Source: Nematostella vectensis (taxonomy: Eukaryota > Cnidaria > Anthozoa > Actiniaria > Edwardsiidae). Taken from it: DNA of 64,000 nucleotides. The notes beneath the pieces were generated by a model. That model did no database searches, was not told the origin of the DNA, and saw only the letters and a list, made by a program, of their open reading frames with translations. The stretch covers positions 5,207,501 to 5,271,500 of the forward strand of contig NC_064035.1 in NCBI RefSeq assembly GCF_932526225.1. Direction: 5' to 3'. Positions within the stretch are counted from its first letter, which is position 1. Every line of letters begins with the position of its first letter. A program made the position numbers and the translations under genes. This document shows positions 11,733 through 36,500 of this stretch, piece by piece.

Positions 11733-12831
11733 TCTGCTAATAAACCACGTCTTTCCCTCTAATTTGACTGAAGTGTGCCTTGTTTGCGACGCGTACTCCG
11801 TGTTTGATTTGAAAACCCGGTCAAGCTAAGAAGATGCGTAATCTGAGCTACTACCCCGTGGCGTGCGAACTCCCGTCGCTAGCCGAAACGTGCGCCAAAA
11901 ATATTTAACTATAAGAATTATTTTTTCTTTTCCCTTCTTTTTTGTTATTACTTCAATACACATTTTCTGGCTACTTCATGGGGTTTCCGTTCTCGGTCAT
12001 ATATTGCAGGTGTAAAGCCAGGATTACCGCCGACGGGGTTGCGCTGGCATAGTTATACTCTTTGGTCGAGGGGGTTGCGTACCTCTTGTGCCTTCTCGAC
12101 CATCTTCGCGCCAGAGTTCGTTTCGCCTCGCCTTTCGAGTGAAACACAAAAAAGAGTTCCCGTGTCCAACCGCTGAACTAACAATTTGATGGGGACGTGA
12201 ATGAAAGAAATCAATTGCTCTGGGTATCATGGCCTAGCTATCTCTGTCGGATGTACCTCGAGCCATAGCAAATTCTTGCTTTGCGTCTGTGACGTCGACA
12301 GGATATCTAGAGAGTGGTCTTCCAGAGTTCGCCCCTTTGGTGACAATGGAAAGAAGTTCATTCTCTGGTACTCTCCTTTAGCTTTATGCAAATTAGACAA
12401 ACACATACACACCTTTATTAGTTTCGTTTTTTTTTTGTTTCACATTTCTTTGGCTTCCTATAAAAATAATGTATACTATATACTAAAAACACAGTGAAAT
12501 TGTTACACAATTTCAGTTGAAAAATGATACACCCCTATAAAGCTATTTATAACAAATTGACATCGGCACATCAAGCAAACTTTGGAAACTTCTTTCTGTC
12601 CTTTTCTGCACAGTTATATAAAATGAGATACTATCCATTTATCTCGGTGTTACATGACATGCCATTAGGCATGAAAGGGTTATGTAATGTTGCATGTGTC
12701 ATATTGGGGTGATTGTTTTACATTGCGTCACTGAGCACATGGTTGTCCTTTACTCATTTCATGTACCACGGCAGAGATGGGTCGAATTTATAACATGACA
12801 TGTGATATCAGTTTGCTTGATTTTTATCATG
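11733..12831. other. Intergenic spacer between VPS39 5' end and ACMSD 3' end
   Basis: I see no supported gene here. The VPS39 promoter and any non-coding first exon should lie towards 11423-12200; no TATA box is evident. On the minus strand the ACMSD 3' UTR probably ends near the AATAAA read from TTTATT at 12414-12419. A GC-richer part at 12000-12130 contains a GGTCGAG...CTCGACC inverted pair that resembles no RNA gene I recognise. Confidence 0.5.
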
Positions 12832-15800
12832 TCACTGGGATGAGGAAGGTTGCTTTTTGCTTGATTCTTTACTGTCATCCGAAGAGAACATGCCAATATC
12901 CAGACCAAGAAATCGCATAACATTGCCATAGAGAAGTTTATCCTAGAAAAAGAGGTGCATAAATAAATTAGTTTTACTTTAACGCAAATTGAGAAAAATA
13001 GTCTTAAACAAATGTGCATCACATGCAACCTTACCGTAACTGTACTGATACCAATATTGTATTTAGAAAAGCCACATATCATATACTGCCTTTTTTGGAT
13101 AATACCCATACATCAATACTGTCTTGTTGACCTACCTTGACTTTAGGATCTTTCCCATAGGTGCTTTCTATCAGCTTGCCAGGGCAATGTTCACCAAGAG
13201 GAAAGGGGTAATCACTTCCAAGAACAACATTATCCTGCAGGGGAAATAGAGAAGTGAAGCACTACAACCTATACATCTACAACACTCATTGTAACAGTTT
13301 ACCACACCCATGGTATGAGCCTGTCAACCTGACACACCCAAGAGTCAACCAACAACACCAATGGATTAACCTACCACAACCATAAGTCAACCTACCACAC
13401 CCAAGAGTCAACCTATCACACCCAAGAGTCAACCTATCACACCTATAAGTCAACCTACCACACCAAAGAGTCAACCTACCACACCCAAGAGTCAACCTAT
13501 CACACCCAAGAGTCAACCTGCCACACCCAAGATTCAACCTATCACACCCATAAGTCAACCTGCCACACCCAAGATTCAACCTATCACACCCATAAGTCAA
13601 CCTACCACACCCATGAGTCAACCTACCACACCCAAGAGTCAACCTATCACACCCATGAGTCAACCTACCGGACCAAAAAGTGTCAACCTACCACACCCAA
13701 GAGTCAACCTACCACACCCAAGTGTCAACCTTTCACACCCAAGAGTCAACCAACCACACCTAAGAGTCAACCTATCGCACCCATGGATTAACCTACCACA
13801 CCCAAGTGTCAACCTTTCACACCCAAGAGTCATCCTATCACACCCAAGAGTCAACCTACCACACCCAAGAGTCAACCTACCACACCCAAGAGTCAACCTA
13901 TCACACCCAAGAGTCAACCAACCACACCTAAGAGTCAACCTATCACACCCAAGAGTCAACCAACCACACCTAAGAGTCAACCTATCACACCTAAGAGTCA
14001 ACCAACCACACCCAAGAGTCAACCTATCACACCCAAGAGTCAACCAACCACACCTAAGAGTCAACCTATCACACCCAAGAGTCAACCAACCACACCTAAG
14101 AGTCAACCTATCACACCCAAGAGTCAACCAACCACACCTAAGAGTCAACCAACCACACCCATGGGTTAACCTGCCACACCCAAGAGTCAACCTATCACAC
14201 CCAAGAGTCAACCAACCACACCTAAGAGTCAACCTATCACACCCAAGAGTCAACCAACCACACCTAAGAGTCAACCTATCACACCCAAGAGTCAACCAAC
14301 CACACCTAAGAGTCAACCTATCACACCTAAGAGTCAACCAACCACATCCATGGGTTAACCTACCACACCCATGGATTAACCAACCACACCCATGAGTCAA
14401 CCAACCACACCCAAGAGTCAACCAACCACACCCAAGAGCCAACCAACCACACCCAAGAGTCAACCAACCACACCTAAGAGTCAACCTGTCACACCTAAGA
14501 GTCAACCAACCACACCCAAGAGTCAACCAACCACACCCATGGGTTAACCTGCCACACCCATGGGTTAACCTGCCACACCCATAGGAGTATTACTAGTCTA
14601 TCATCGCAATGACTGAGTAGTAGAATGCTTTCACCATAACCCCTAATATTGACCTGCCACACCCACATCATCGGCCTACCTCACCCATGGTGTCTACCAA
14701 ATATTGTAATGCTTTTGTGTCATGCACTAAAGAATCCGTGAAGACACGACCAAGATAATTCCTGGAAGACAAAGCACCTCAATGAGCAGGTCATGGATAA
14801 AAAAAAAGGAAAAAAGAATCAGTGTTACTGTACCTTGGGTTAACTTGATTATCAACGGCACAAAGATCAGGCCTTACATTAAACCCATGCTCTATCCTTC
14901 CAATAGTAAAGGGGAAGGAACCACCTGATCAAGATAATTCAATGAGACCATAAGCTCCCAAACATAGTTTTGAATACAATTCTTAACAAACACTAACCTC
15001 CATGTGCAAAACACACTTTCAGGTTAGGGAAGCGCTCCAAAACACCACCAAATATCATGGAGCACATCGCTAGAGCTGTTTCACCAGGCATACCTGAGTA
15101 AAATCATCAAGTTATAGAACAATATTCATTTCTAAAAAGAAATCAATTTTACTTTTTATATCACACAAAACCCACCTACAAGCCATGGTAACCAATATTT
15201 GGACATTCTTCCAGAAAGTTCCATGTCCCAAGGGTGTACAAAAATTGCTGCATTAAGTTCCTCTGCCAGCTGTTGTAAAACGTAATTAAGTTGATAGAAA
15301 ACAATAGGTTGCAATGTAAAATAAAACAAACTTGGGCCTCCATGTCATAGAAAGGGACACAAGGTTGTTGTTCTAAAGATAATTCAGTGGCCAATACAGA
15401 GATTAAATATATATGGCAAAACGTTGTTAGTGCAGAAATGGATTTAGGTCAGCTTTGAAATGAGAAGTCTGCACAGAACATGCAAAGCATTGTGCATGGG
15501 AATAGCATGAGCTGATGAGTTTTCACTAAGTTTAATAGAACAACAAGAGGTAAATAGCTTTTCAAAATGGCAATTGACCATTTATATCCATCAGACATTG
15601 ATTGGAAGCACAGGGAGCCAGTGCTCACTATATGTTACACTTACGGCAAATATAGGCTGAAGCTCTGGTGCATCAAGATTCCATTCATTCACATGAGATC
15701 CAATTTGAATACCTGGAAAACCTAGCTCCTACAAAAATGACACAACTTAGGTTTTATAACTTATTTTTTATTAGAACAAAAGTCTTTGCATCTCACCTTG

Positions 15801-17476
15801 ATACATCTTCTCAACTCTTCAAGTGCCAAATCAGGGGCCTTAAACATGATTTTCATATATTAGTTTAAAAAGTCCAGTATGTTTATAGCCTTACATATAA
15901 AGAAGGCTAAGGCCTATTCTGTAATAAAATATAATGAAGACAACAAGTATGAAAGGATGTGCCCAATAAAAAAAGCAATGCAAGTGATGTTAGGGTATCA
16001 GGAAAATGTAGGCTCTGTAAAATAAAACAAACCTGCATTGGTAATGTGCCAAGTCCAACAAAGCGCTTAGGGTACTTGGCCACAGTCATGGCAAGGTCGT
16101 CATTCAAAATTTTACAGAGATCTAGAGTGTCTTTCGGTTTGGCCTAAAAATAAAACAACACACTTTGATAAGATACATGAAAAGGTTCAAGTTTGTCTCC
16201 TCTACAGTAATTGTAGCTCAGTCATATTGTAGCTCTGTCACCAGGCTGCAGCCCATTTGGTGGAGATGGCCTTGGTGATAGTGTACTATTTTAGCAAAAG
16301 AGACTACATGATGGCTACAATACTCTAAATTTTGAGTGGGTATTTAGCAGCAGAAAATTTACAGTAGGAAGAAGAGGGAGGGTGAGGGCTTGATGAGTAT
16401 AGCTACTGTTGGAACTGTTGAGAACTCTTTCCAGTAAGAAATATAATGTTGAGACAGCCTGACCTTCAGCAATAAGCATACAGTAACAGGGACAATCGAC
16501 AAGGCTCACCAGAGTTAGTAGCTCTGGGCTTACCCAGTAATTAAAGTTGAAAAATATAAAAATCTAATCCAGTAATTAAATTTGACAAAAACTAATGACA
16601 CTGCTCACCCAGTAACTAAACATTACAGGAACAGTTGATAAGGCTTGCACAGAAACACCTGTTGGGAAAAATTGTGGTGAATTGTAAAAAAGTAAATATT
16701 TGTTAAAAAAAAAACAGCCCTATATTTTAAGCTGTCCTTTTAAAAACATCACCTGCCTTCTGATAGTATCAAAGGACATTAAGTCCCACAGTGCCACACT
16801 TTGTGGAAAACCCTGGTATATCCAGCAATAAAACAGTAATTATTTGAAATATGACCACACCTGTAGCATCCATGTCTTTAATACGAGCTTCAGGTGACCA
16901 ACAATTCTCCTCGATCACTCTGAAAAGCTTTCCATCTTTCATCATTTGGGCCTTTCCCTACAACACAACACCCTCAGAAATCATTTTTTGTCCCACGGGA
17001 TAAACATGAACATCAAATCCCTACCTATGGGCCAGTTTAACTGTTCAACCCCCCCCCCCCCCCTCCACTCCCCCAACGGCTTAACATTGATAGGCACATT
17101 ACCTTGCAGTGGTGGTCAAGTTGTATCCATCCACCATATCCATACCTCTGGTGAGGACCAAATAAACCATTATCACAAGCATCAAGTTATATATAGCAAG
17201 GCATACATATTCTTAAACAACAGTAACAAGAAAAGTATTACACACATCATGAAAGGCTCTTTTTACTTACCATGATGAAATGTGAAAAGTAAGGTAAAAA
17301 ATTACCACGAACAAAAGGTCACGTCTCCAATAATCAACCTATTGCTTTTCTAGGCACGCAGACAAAAGAAAAAAACAGAAAAATAGAGCTCGAGTCATCG
17401 TGGTACTAACCTCCTTAAGATCGGGCCAGTTTTCTGGAAGAATGTGATTATGTATGTCAACCTTAAAATAAACCAT
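12832..17476 (-). CDS. ACMSD: ACMSD, 2-amino-3-carboxymuconate-6-semialdehyde decarboxylase, complete, 13 exons
   Basis: ACMSD diverts the tryptophan-kynurenine pathway from quinolinate/NAD+ towards picolinate or the glutarate branch. It is a zinc-dependent amidohydrolase-fold decarboxylase. Exons: 17411-17476, 17103-17147, 16861-16957, 16609-16658, 16033-16143, 15797-15838, 15645-15728, 15176-15269, 14998-15093, 14834-14924, 14680-14761, 13136-13234 and 12832-12942. They total 1068 nt, or 355 residues (human 336), with all phases closing. Metal and active-site residues are present: DIHNH (His9, His11), FVHPWDM (His177), CFAHGG (His227) and GSDYPFP (Asp294), plus the substrate arginine in LFRV (Arg50). 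Other landmarks are [12 protein letters not shown] and KYWLPWLV. A Ser/Lys-rich tail extends about 20 residues past the usual end. Exon 11 uses the donor GAG|GTAGGC rather than the nearer ATGG|GTGAGG, because only that keeps the frame. Confidence 0.96.
13285..14585. repeat. 21-bp minisatellite in ACMSD intron 12, resembling the exon-11 donor
   Basis: About 60 copies of AGTCAACCTATCACACCCAA run through the intron between ACMSD exons 11 and 12. They are partly organised as a 42-bp higher-order unit alternating CCTATCACACCCAAG with CCAACCACACCTAAG. On the coding strand many copies read CCATGGGTGTGGTAGG or CCATGGGTGTGGCAGG. This closely matches the exon 11 end plus donor, CCATGGGTGAG|GTAGGCC at 14672-14688, and the first intron bases. 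A period divisible by three keeps both strands open over hundreds of bases, which is not evidence of coding. (Counting exons from the start, this is the intron after the eleventh exon.). Confidence 0.92.
16480..16660. repeat. Decayed duplications of ACMSD exon 4 and its donor
   Basis: The plus-strand sequence around the exon 4 donor, CTCACCCAGTAACTAAACAT, recurs as CTTACCCAGTAATTAAAG (about 16529-16546) and ATCCAGTAATTAAAT (about 16565-16580). An interior part of the exon, ACAGGAACAGTTGATAAGGC, recurs as ACAGGGACAATCGACAAGGC near 16487. The copies lie downstream of the true donor in transcription order. The pattern suggests an old tandem duplication of exon plus donor, now decayed. Confidence 0.6.
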
Positions 17477-18357
17477 GCTGAAAGAAGAATAGACATGTTC
17501 TGTAAAGCAGTAGCAAAAATAATTCTTTATTAACACAATTTGTAAAATACATACATCTAGGCTAAACAAAGTTTAGAAAAACCTCGGGAAGTAATTAGAC
17601 GATCTGCACAGAGAACTCAAGATGTCAAATTCCGCCAGGCGTTTCCACAGCGTTTCCACAGGAATCCACAGAAATAGGATATCGTAGACATAAAGAACAA
17701 ATTATCGTTATTCATATATGTGTGATTGGACTAAACCAACTATAATAGTATTGATAATTGATAAAGGAAAAAAAAACGAAAAAAAAATAAGCCCACTGGC
17801 CCAAGATGCGAATGTATAATCAGACCACTATAAAAAAAAATTGACCATACTTCCAGACACACGCTGAAACGCCGTATGCCAGCTTGAAGCTTTACAGCTA
17901 GGCTGGAGATTTCGGCCCCAGCACCGCTATCTAGCGAACTGTACAACACAAAGGAACCTGAGGTACCCGCGCATTAATGGGGAGGCAATAACCAGGATCC
18001 CAGCCCTGTCTTAGTCGATTACGCCACGGACAGCTCGCTGAAATATAGGCTGAAAAATATCTAGGTCTTTTTTACGCTTGCGTCTCTTGGGAATAAGTGT
18101 GTTACTATGGTCGTGTGGTAATTTTGTCATCATGTACAGCACGCTGTGGCCTGGGTCTTAAGGGGCCCCCCTTAAGCCTTTGTTCACCTTTGTTTAGCGC
18201 ACGCACGTGCATCTGAATCTTTCTGTGAAAGATTCTTTCTGTCGCGCTCACACACTCCGATAACAACCAATGCAATAGGCCCCAATTGCAGTATAGCCTG
18301 CTACCTGGCTCGCGGGAGTTTCGGTATACCACAGGAAACTCTTTGACAAATCGCCAG
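17477..18357. other. ACMSD upstream flank with a possible tRNA-like segment
   Basis: No coding exon is recognisable. At about 17988-18040 the minus strand reads GTGGCGTAATCGACTAAG followed by GGGCTGGGATCCTGG. This loosely resembles the A-box and B-box of a tRNA and could be a tRNA-derived SINE fragment. A perfect CTTAAGGGG/CCCCTTAAG pair lies at about 18159-18178. The ACMSD promoter is presumably in the proximal 100-300 bp, but no core element can be named. Confidence 0.35.
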
Positions 18358-18864
18358 ATTTTACAGAGGGTACAAAAATGCCGTTGCAGGTTGCAGCTCG
18401 GATGCAGGTTGGGTACCGGTTGAGTGATTTAACTGTTTTTTTTTTTTTTTTTTTCATTCAATTTCTACAGCTCACGTGATGACGCGTTAAAATATTGAAT
18501 ACTCAGATTCTCCTTTACAGTGGGAATAATACGAATATCACGCCAGCAATTTGCTGCAAATCAACCAAACAAACAGACAAACGTGGGTCAATTACATTAC
18601 TTGACCCAAGTTTGGTAGCTGTGCAGCAAATCGCTGGCGAGATATTCGTATTCTTCCCACGGTCACGTGACTGCTTAGTAATGACCGAGAATCTGAGTAT
18701 TCAATATTTTAACGCGTCACGTGAGCCGTAGAAATTTAATGAAAAAAAGAAAGCCAAAAAAAAAAAAAAAAACAGTAAAATCGCCCGAATTGCATTTTGT
18801 GCTCAACCTGCACCCGGACCTGCATCCGACCTGCAACCTGCTTTTGTACCCTTTGCAAATTGTA
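18358..18864. mobile_element. ~500-bp palindromic foldback element (MITE-like)
   Basis: The element is almost entirely two inverted arms of about 200 bp around a short centre (18575-18610) that itself pairs as GTGGGTCAA/TTGACCCAAG. Well-preserved arm blocks include CACGTGATGACGCGTTAAAA on the left and TTTTAACGCGTCACGTGAG on the right, the pair TTGAATACTCAGATTCTC and GAGAATCTGAGTATTCAA, and outer blocks reading GCAGGTTG...GGATGCAGGTTG and its complement. Matching A-tracts and T-tracts sit inside each arm. No open frame of interest is present. No clear target-site duplication can be fixed by eye. Confidence 0.85.
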
Positions 18865-19336
18865 CTTTTTGCCTACCAAAAACGATTGAAAAAGATAATA
18901 AATCTCGAACGGTAAAAACGTGAAAGTGAAAGAAAAGCTCGAGTTAGCGGGAAGTTTGAGAAATACTAATGGCTGGAAAAATAAATGTGATAGAACAGGC
19001 AGCTAATAAGCAAACCGGTCAGGCCCTTACCCAGGATTGTTCTTAAGGGGTAGGGGGTTGCGAAATCGGAAAGGGATTATTTATGCGTATCTCCACGAAA
19101 CGGAAGTCATCGGAAGTCTAGCGCGATGAGTGATTTGTACGGCTGATTACAGCCCCAAGGCGGGCTTCGATGACCTTTCTTTGTCGCTGATATTCTGTTG
19201 TTAAATATCTGCTTCCAGCGCCCCACGCTACTTTGGTAACAAACCTGTTTTGGCAAAATATTGGCACAGTGGAAAAAAAAGAGTAAGAGAGCCAGCGATT
19301 TCATGTAGGAGTCAGCGGTACGTATATTGTCTCAAA
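18865..19336. other. Short spacer upstream of the GPATCH8-like gene
   Basis: No gene is seen. At 19018-19060 the sequence TCAGGCCCTTACCCAGGATT, followed by a G-rich run, resembles the terminus of the dispersed element at 37774 (AGGCCCGTACCCAGGATT). This suggests a small element remnant. The remainder presumably holds the promoter and 5' UTR of the gene starting at 19337. Confidence 0.4.
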
Positions 19337-32353
<13,017 letters not shown>

Positions 32354-32833
32354 ATACAGATAGGTTGGACTAGAGGGAGAAGGATAAAAAATGATGGCAA
32401 AAATAGATCAAAACACTATCTAAACTTCTGTATTTATTTGTATTGATAACTTTTAAAATCAAAACAAAAACATGATCATGATTTCTGTTCTTCCTTAATA
32501 ACCTTGTATCAAAACGCCAAAGTGAATTATTGTAAAATAATGGACAACTGGTAGCTCCATTTGGATGTAAGTAAAATTTTTATCATAGACTACAAAAGAA
32601 CATATTGATGAGTGTGTGATAAATTATACCCATTGTAAACACCCTATCCAGTCGCCAGAGTAGAAGAGTGGTAATCAAGTGTTAAATACCCTGCTAGAAT
32701 TCTACAGTTATTAATTTTTAGCTGATTGATGATTCCCTCCCTCTAAGCAAAGCTGAACACATTAAACATGTGACATCCGTACATGTTTCGAGCATTATCT
32801 TAGACTTGCCCTAAAGGCCTGACATGTCAAGCG

Positions 32834-33031
32834 CGACATGTAGCGTGCGACATGTCTCCTAGTTTAGCCACCCAAAGAGACATTGTAGAAGCGACAAAGA
32901 AATGTAACTCATATAGTTGAGAAACATTTTCGTGACGTGCTCTCCAAAATTTGTTGTGCACTACATGTTTGTGGCGGTGTCTAAACTAGGAAACATAGGA
33001 GACATGTCACACGCTACATGTCGCCTAGTTT
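32834..33031. mobile_element. ~200-bp inverted-repeat element (MITE-like)
   Basis: The left arm GACATGTAGCGTGCGACATG, then TCTCCTAGTTTAG, is matched on the right by CTAAACTAGG, then GGAGACATGTCACACGCTAC, then ATGTCGCC. Arms of about 35-40 bp flank an unrelated centre. A fragment of similar sequence (AAGCACATCACGTAGCATAT then TTCACCTAGTTT) occurs near 35931 in FAIM intron 1, consistent with a dispersed family. There is no coding content. Confidence 0.7.
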
Positions 33032-33575
33032 ATTTTCACTCATATACAGGGGCAGATCCAGGAGTGCCAATAAGGGGGGAATAGGGTTTCAAGAAAGAGG
33101 GGGCGGAATCATTGTTTCTCCATGAATTTTTCTTGTCTAGAAATAGGGGGGGGGGGGCGCAATCTGAGTAGAGTTTGCGATCTAATATGCATTCCCCTGA
33201 GTTAGTGAAGCAAACGAAAACAGGCGTGCAGAGAGTTGTCCAGCAAATGTCAGTTTTTAAAAAGCCAACCAAAAGTCTTGCATAAGCTGAGTGAAAGCAA
33301 TCAACTGTTATAGATTTCTAAAGATAGTTTTCCTGTTAACGCAACATTTTTTAATGTTTGATATGCCAATGAGAGGCCTGAAAACAGGAGGCGATCAAAA
33401 CTTGCAACAGTCAAATGTATTGCTGTGAGAATATGGGCACTCAAATTTGATCAAATAAGATGCATTTGTGACTTGGTGCCATTATATTTACATGGGTTTC
33501 TTGCCAACTTCTTCCAATTCAGTAAGAAATGTATTGCTATTTTGTGGCTTATAACTGGGTCAAGCACATTCTTTG

Positions 33576-33581
33576 AATAAA
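33576..33581 (+). terminator. Candidate poly(A) signal for the GPATCH8-like gene
   Basis: This is the first canonical AATAAA downstream of the plus-strand stop at 32353. It lies 13 bp before the end of the convergent FAIM coding sequence, so a transcript cleaved after it would be antisense to FAIM exon 3. Confidence 0.4.
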
Positions 33582-33593
33582 GTCTAGAAGTGT

Positions 33594-36500
33594 TCACTCC
33601 AATGATTCTGTAATTTCATTCCCATCTATTATCAGACTATGAACAATCCCTTCTCTCTTCTTGCCAGAACTCACTGCTTGTATGTAACATGCATGGTTTC
33701 CCCATGTGAAGTGAGTGACAGTGCCATCATCATCAAACTCTCCCTGACAACCACAAACATAAAGAAGTCACTGTTGGTAACAATATTTTGTCATCCTAGT
33801 TCAATATACCAAATTTGAAAAAGTATCATTTCCATCTGCTGGTTTGGGGGAGCCTCAGCAATATTTTCTACTTCATTTCATTACTGAGGTATAAAACTTT
33901 TTTCGTAGATGGTTATTTCAGAGTTTCATCACATAATTAGTCCTCTAATGTTGCATAAAATCACAAAGTGTAGCTGGCTAGGGCTCTTAGAGCAAGTTTG
34001 ACGGAAAAATTGCAGAAATTGTATAGATTTACAAGTACATTCCAAGACCAAATCTCTAAAAGAATCTGTCAACCTCCACAAATCTCAAGGCTTGAGAATT
34101 TTGGGGGGAGGGGTGGGGTATAAACATTTTTTAGGGGGAGGGGTGGGTATACCTTTGCAGGTGTTTGCCGTACAGAAAGCTCTTACATACAAATCCACTT
34201 ATAGATCTCACAAGTTAGATAATTTACGTTACGCAAGGGGATTATTGTTTTACTTATTTTAATTCAAAATAGGTAAAATGTCTATAATCTATAGAATAAT
34301 TTTTCGGAAGCAATAAAAATCATTAAAAAACGGGAGATCTGGTGCTCAACGGGGGAGAAGGGGTCCAGAATCTTGAGATTCCCGCCTAACACAGGAGAGT
34401 TGACAGGTATGTAACCCATTCTTTCCTATAAAGCCCTGAAACGCCAGTCGGAAACTGGTATATTTCCCTGTAATGCCTGACCGTTGAGGAAACTTCCCAA
34501 AATTGAAGTGTGGTGTGACAAAGAATTGACCAATCAAATGAGCTAAAACCCTGGCAATCAAACAATAAATCAATGCCTTGAAATTATCGGACAAGCCTGT
34601 TGCGGTAGCCATATAGGATTTCTAGTGACTCAACAGCTCTCTTAGATCAAAATATTTCCTCACATGTAATTGGCTAACTTTCTCGAAATTTTTTATGATG
34701 GTAATGCACATCAAACAATATAGCACCTTCAGACTACTAAAACTTATAGCCTACTGTATTGCCATTACCCCGCAAGGAGAATTTTTAAATAATGTCAAAA
34801 GCCTCTCGGGTCTACTGATAACTAATGGCCAGGCTTTCAATTAAATTTTTCCCAAATCTTCAAAACCTAAAGGATGGGACAACTGTTTTTGTTACTTAAT
34901 TTAGTCACTGAAACAAATAATACTCACAGCCGTTTCCACAACTTCTCCATTCACCCAAACTTCCATTGTGTCTTTTTCTGCAGCGTAATCAAAATGATTA
35001 TTCAGCATGGATTTTGATAATACCTAGATTTTGGCAAAAAAGTGACACAACCAAAGGTGAGAGGCATGTGTTAGGCATTTTGTATTTTATTAGAATTAAC
35101 ATCTCATCAATTTATGTTGATATTACTTTGTCTTTCTATTCAGAATACAAAATGTGTATTATTTATAAGGGAATTTTTATGGGGATTTTTATGCTACTCA
35201 AATAAATTCAACCCCATCTTTACACCTTTTTACTTGGCTTATAAAAACATGGAATATAATGTTTACATTGGCACACTGGTCCTCTTTAGCAATGTAAACA
35301 CAACAACAATTTGTTATTGACACATGGAAAAGATCAATGTATGCACAGGGTCTGGTCACACAAATGACGTCCAAGGATATATCTGGTCAGTGTAAAGGAT
35401 TTAGTTTAATGGAACTAACTCAAGTCAGGAACAATCATCAAGTCTGAAGGACTGCAACCTTCATAACATGGATCCCTGGACTGAGACTCAAGGAGAGCAG
35501 GGGTGAGACATGGACTCCTGCTGCCTTACCAAGAACCTGGGGCATCCATAAGACACCAGCAGATGAAATATAAACAACAGATTGTGTGTTTGTATTCAAC
35601 ATCCTGCTTTTAAGTCTAATATCATAACAATTTTGTTTGCTCTGCAAAAAAGGTTGTCAGAAAAAAACTTTTATGATATATGACTTAAAACTCCAATATT
35701 CAGCAAGTATGGGATCTTGTCTTACTAATTGTTTGCCAAATTGTGGATATTGCCAAGACAAAAATGTATAAAAAGTTCTTTTATGACAATTTTTGATTAA
35801 AGCCAGTGCAACCCCAATTTGAAATTCAAAAAGTACTATAACTGATAGGTTAAGCATGATTTTACTTTAATTAAACACAATTATGCTAATTCTTGTCTGA
35901 GCTTCATGGATGATTTATCCAGTAAAATGTCAAGCACATCACGTAGCATATTTCACCTAGTTTCACTAACCCAGATTCTGGTTAAGGATTGCACAGGGGC
36001 TACATCCTGATCTAAGTATGTAGTTTTACACGGCATAAACGCATGTATAACTTATTTTTAAATAGAAAAAGTACAATTTAGAGAACATAACGAAAATTGG
36101 AGTAAACTTACGATTTTTTTTTTTAATCTACAGTAGGCCTAGATCACAAATCCTGAATGACTTTGGAAAAAAAATTAAATAAAGTAGTATAGTTATTAAG
36201 TCCAATATTTCGACCAGCTTGCACGCTATAAAGCTTGTATATACAATAATAAAAGTGCTGGGTGATAATTACTTAAGTAAGAACTTAAAGTTGCAAAAAA
36301 TATCCGGATAGTTTATTTAATTGCGAGTAAGAGCGGGTGGTAGGAAAGGTATGAATATACTCACCTAAAACGATTCTAGTTTCAATTCCATCTAGTAGTA
36401 AGGTCCACACCTTAGCCGTCTTTTTTCTGTTCTCTACAAATTTTTTCAAAGGTTTTCCCCCGACTTCTAGCGTGTACTCGTATTGAAAACCACTAACGGC

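Larger units (their letters stand above)
32354..33593. other. Convergent 3' flanks of the GPATCH8-like gene and FAIM
   Basis: This stretch should hold both 3' UTRs. The first plus-strand AATAAA I find after the GPATCH8-like stop is at 33576-33581, only 13 bp from the FAIM stop codon. The nearest minus-strand AATAAA for FAIM is TTTATT at 33029-33034. Shorter transcripts using variant signals are possible. A G-run element fragment (GGGGCAGATCCAGGAGTG) lies at 33050-33160. No further gene is seen. Confidence 0.5.

Noticed and set aside
12024-12497. Small frames of 61-98 residues and a GGTCGAG/CTCGACC hairpin considered as a gene or small nuclear RNA
   Set aside because: No match to any protein family or to conserved U1, U2, U4, U5, U6 or U12 sequences that I can recognise.
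13286-14526. Open frames of 125-288 residues on both strands (RVNLSHP and [10 protein letters not shown] repeats)
   Set aside because: They are produced by the 21-bp tandem repeat, which keeps all phases open on both strands; the region is an ACMSD intron.
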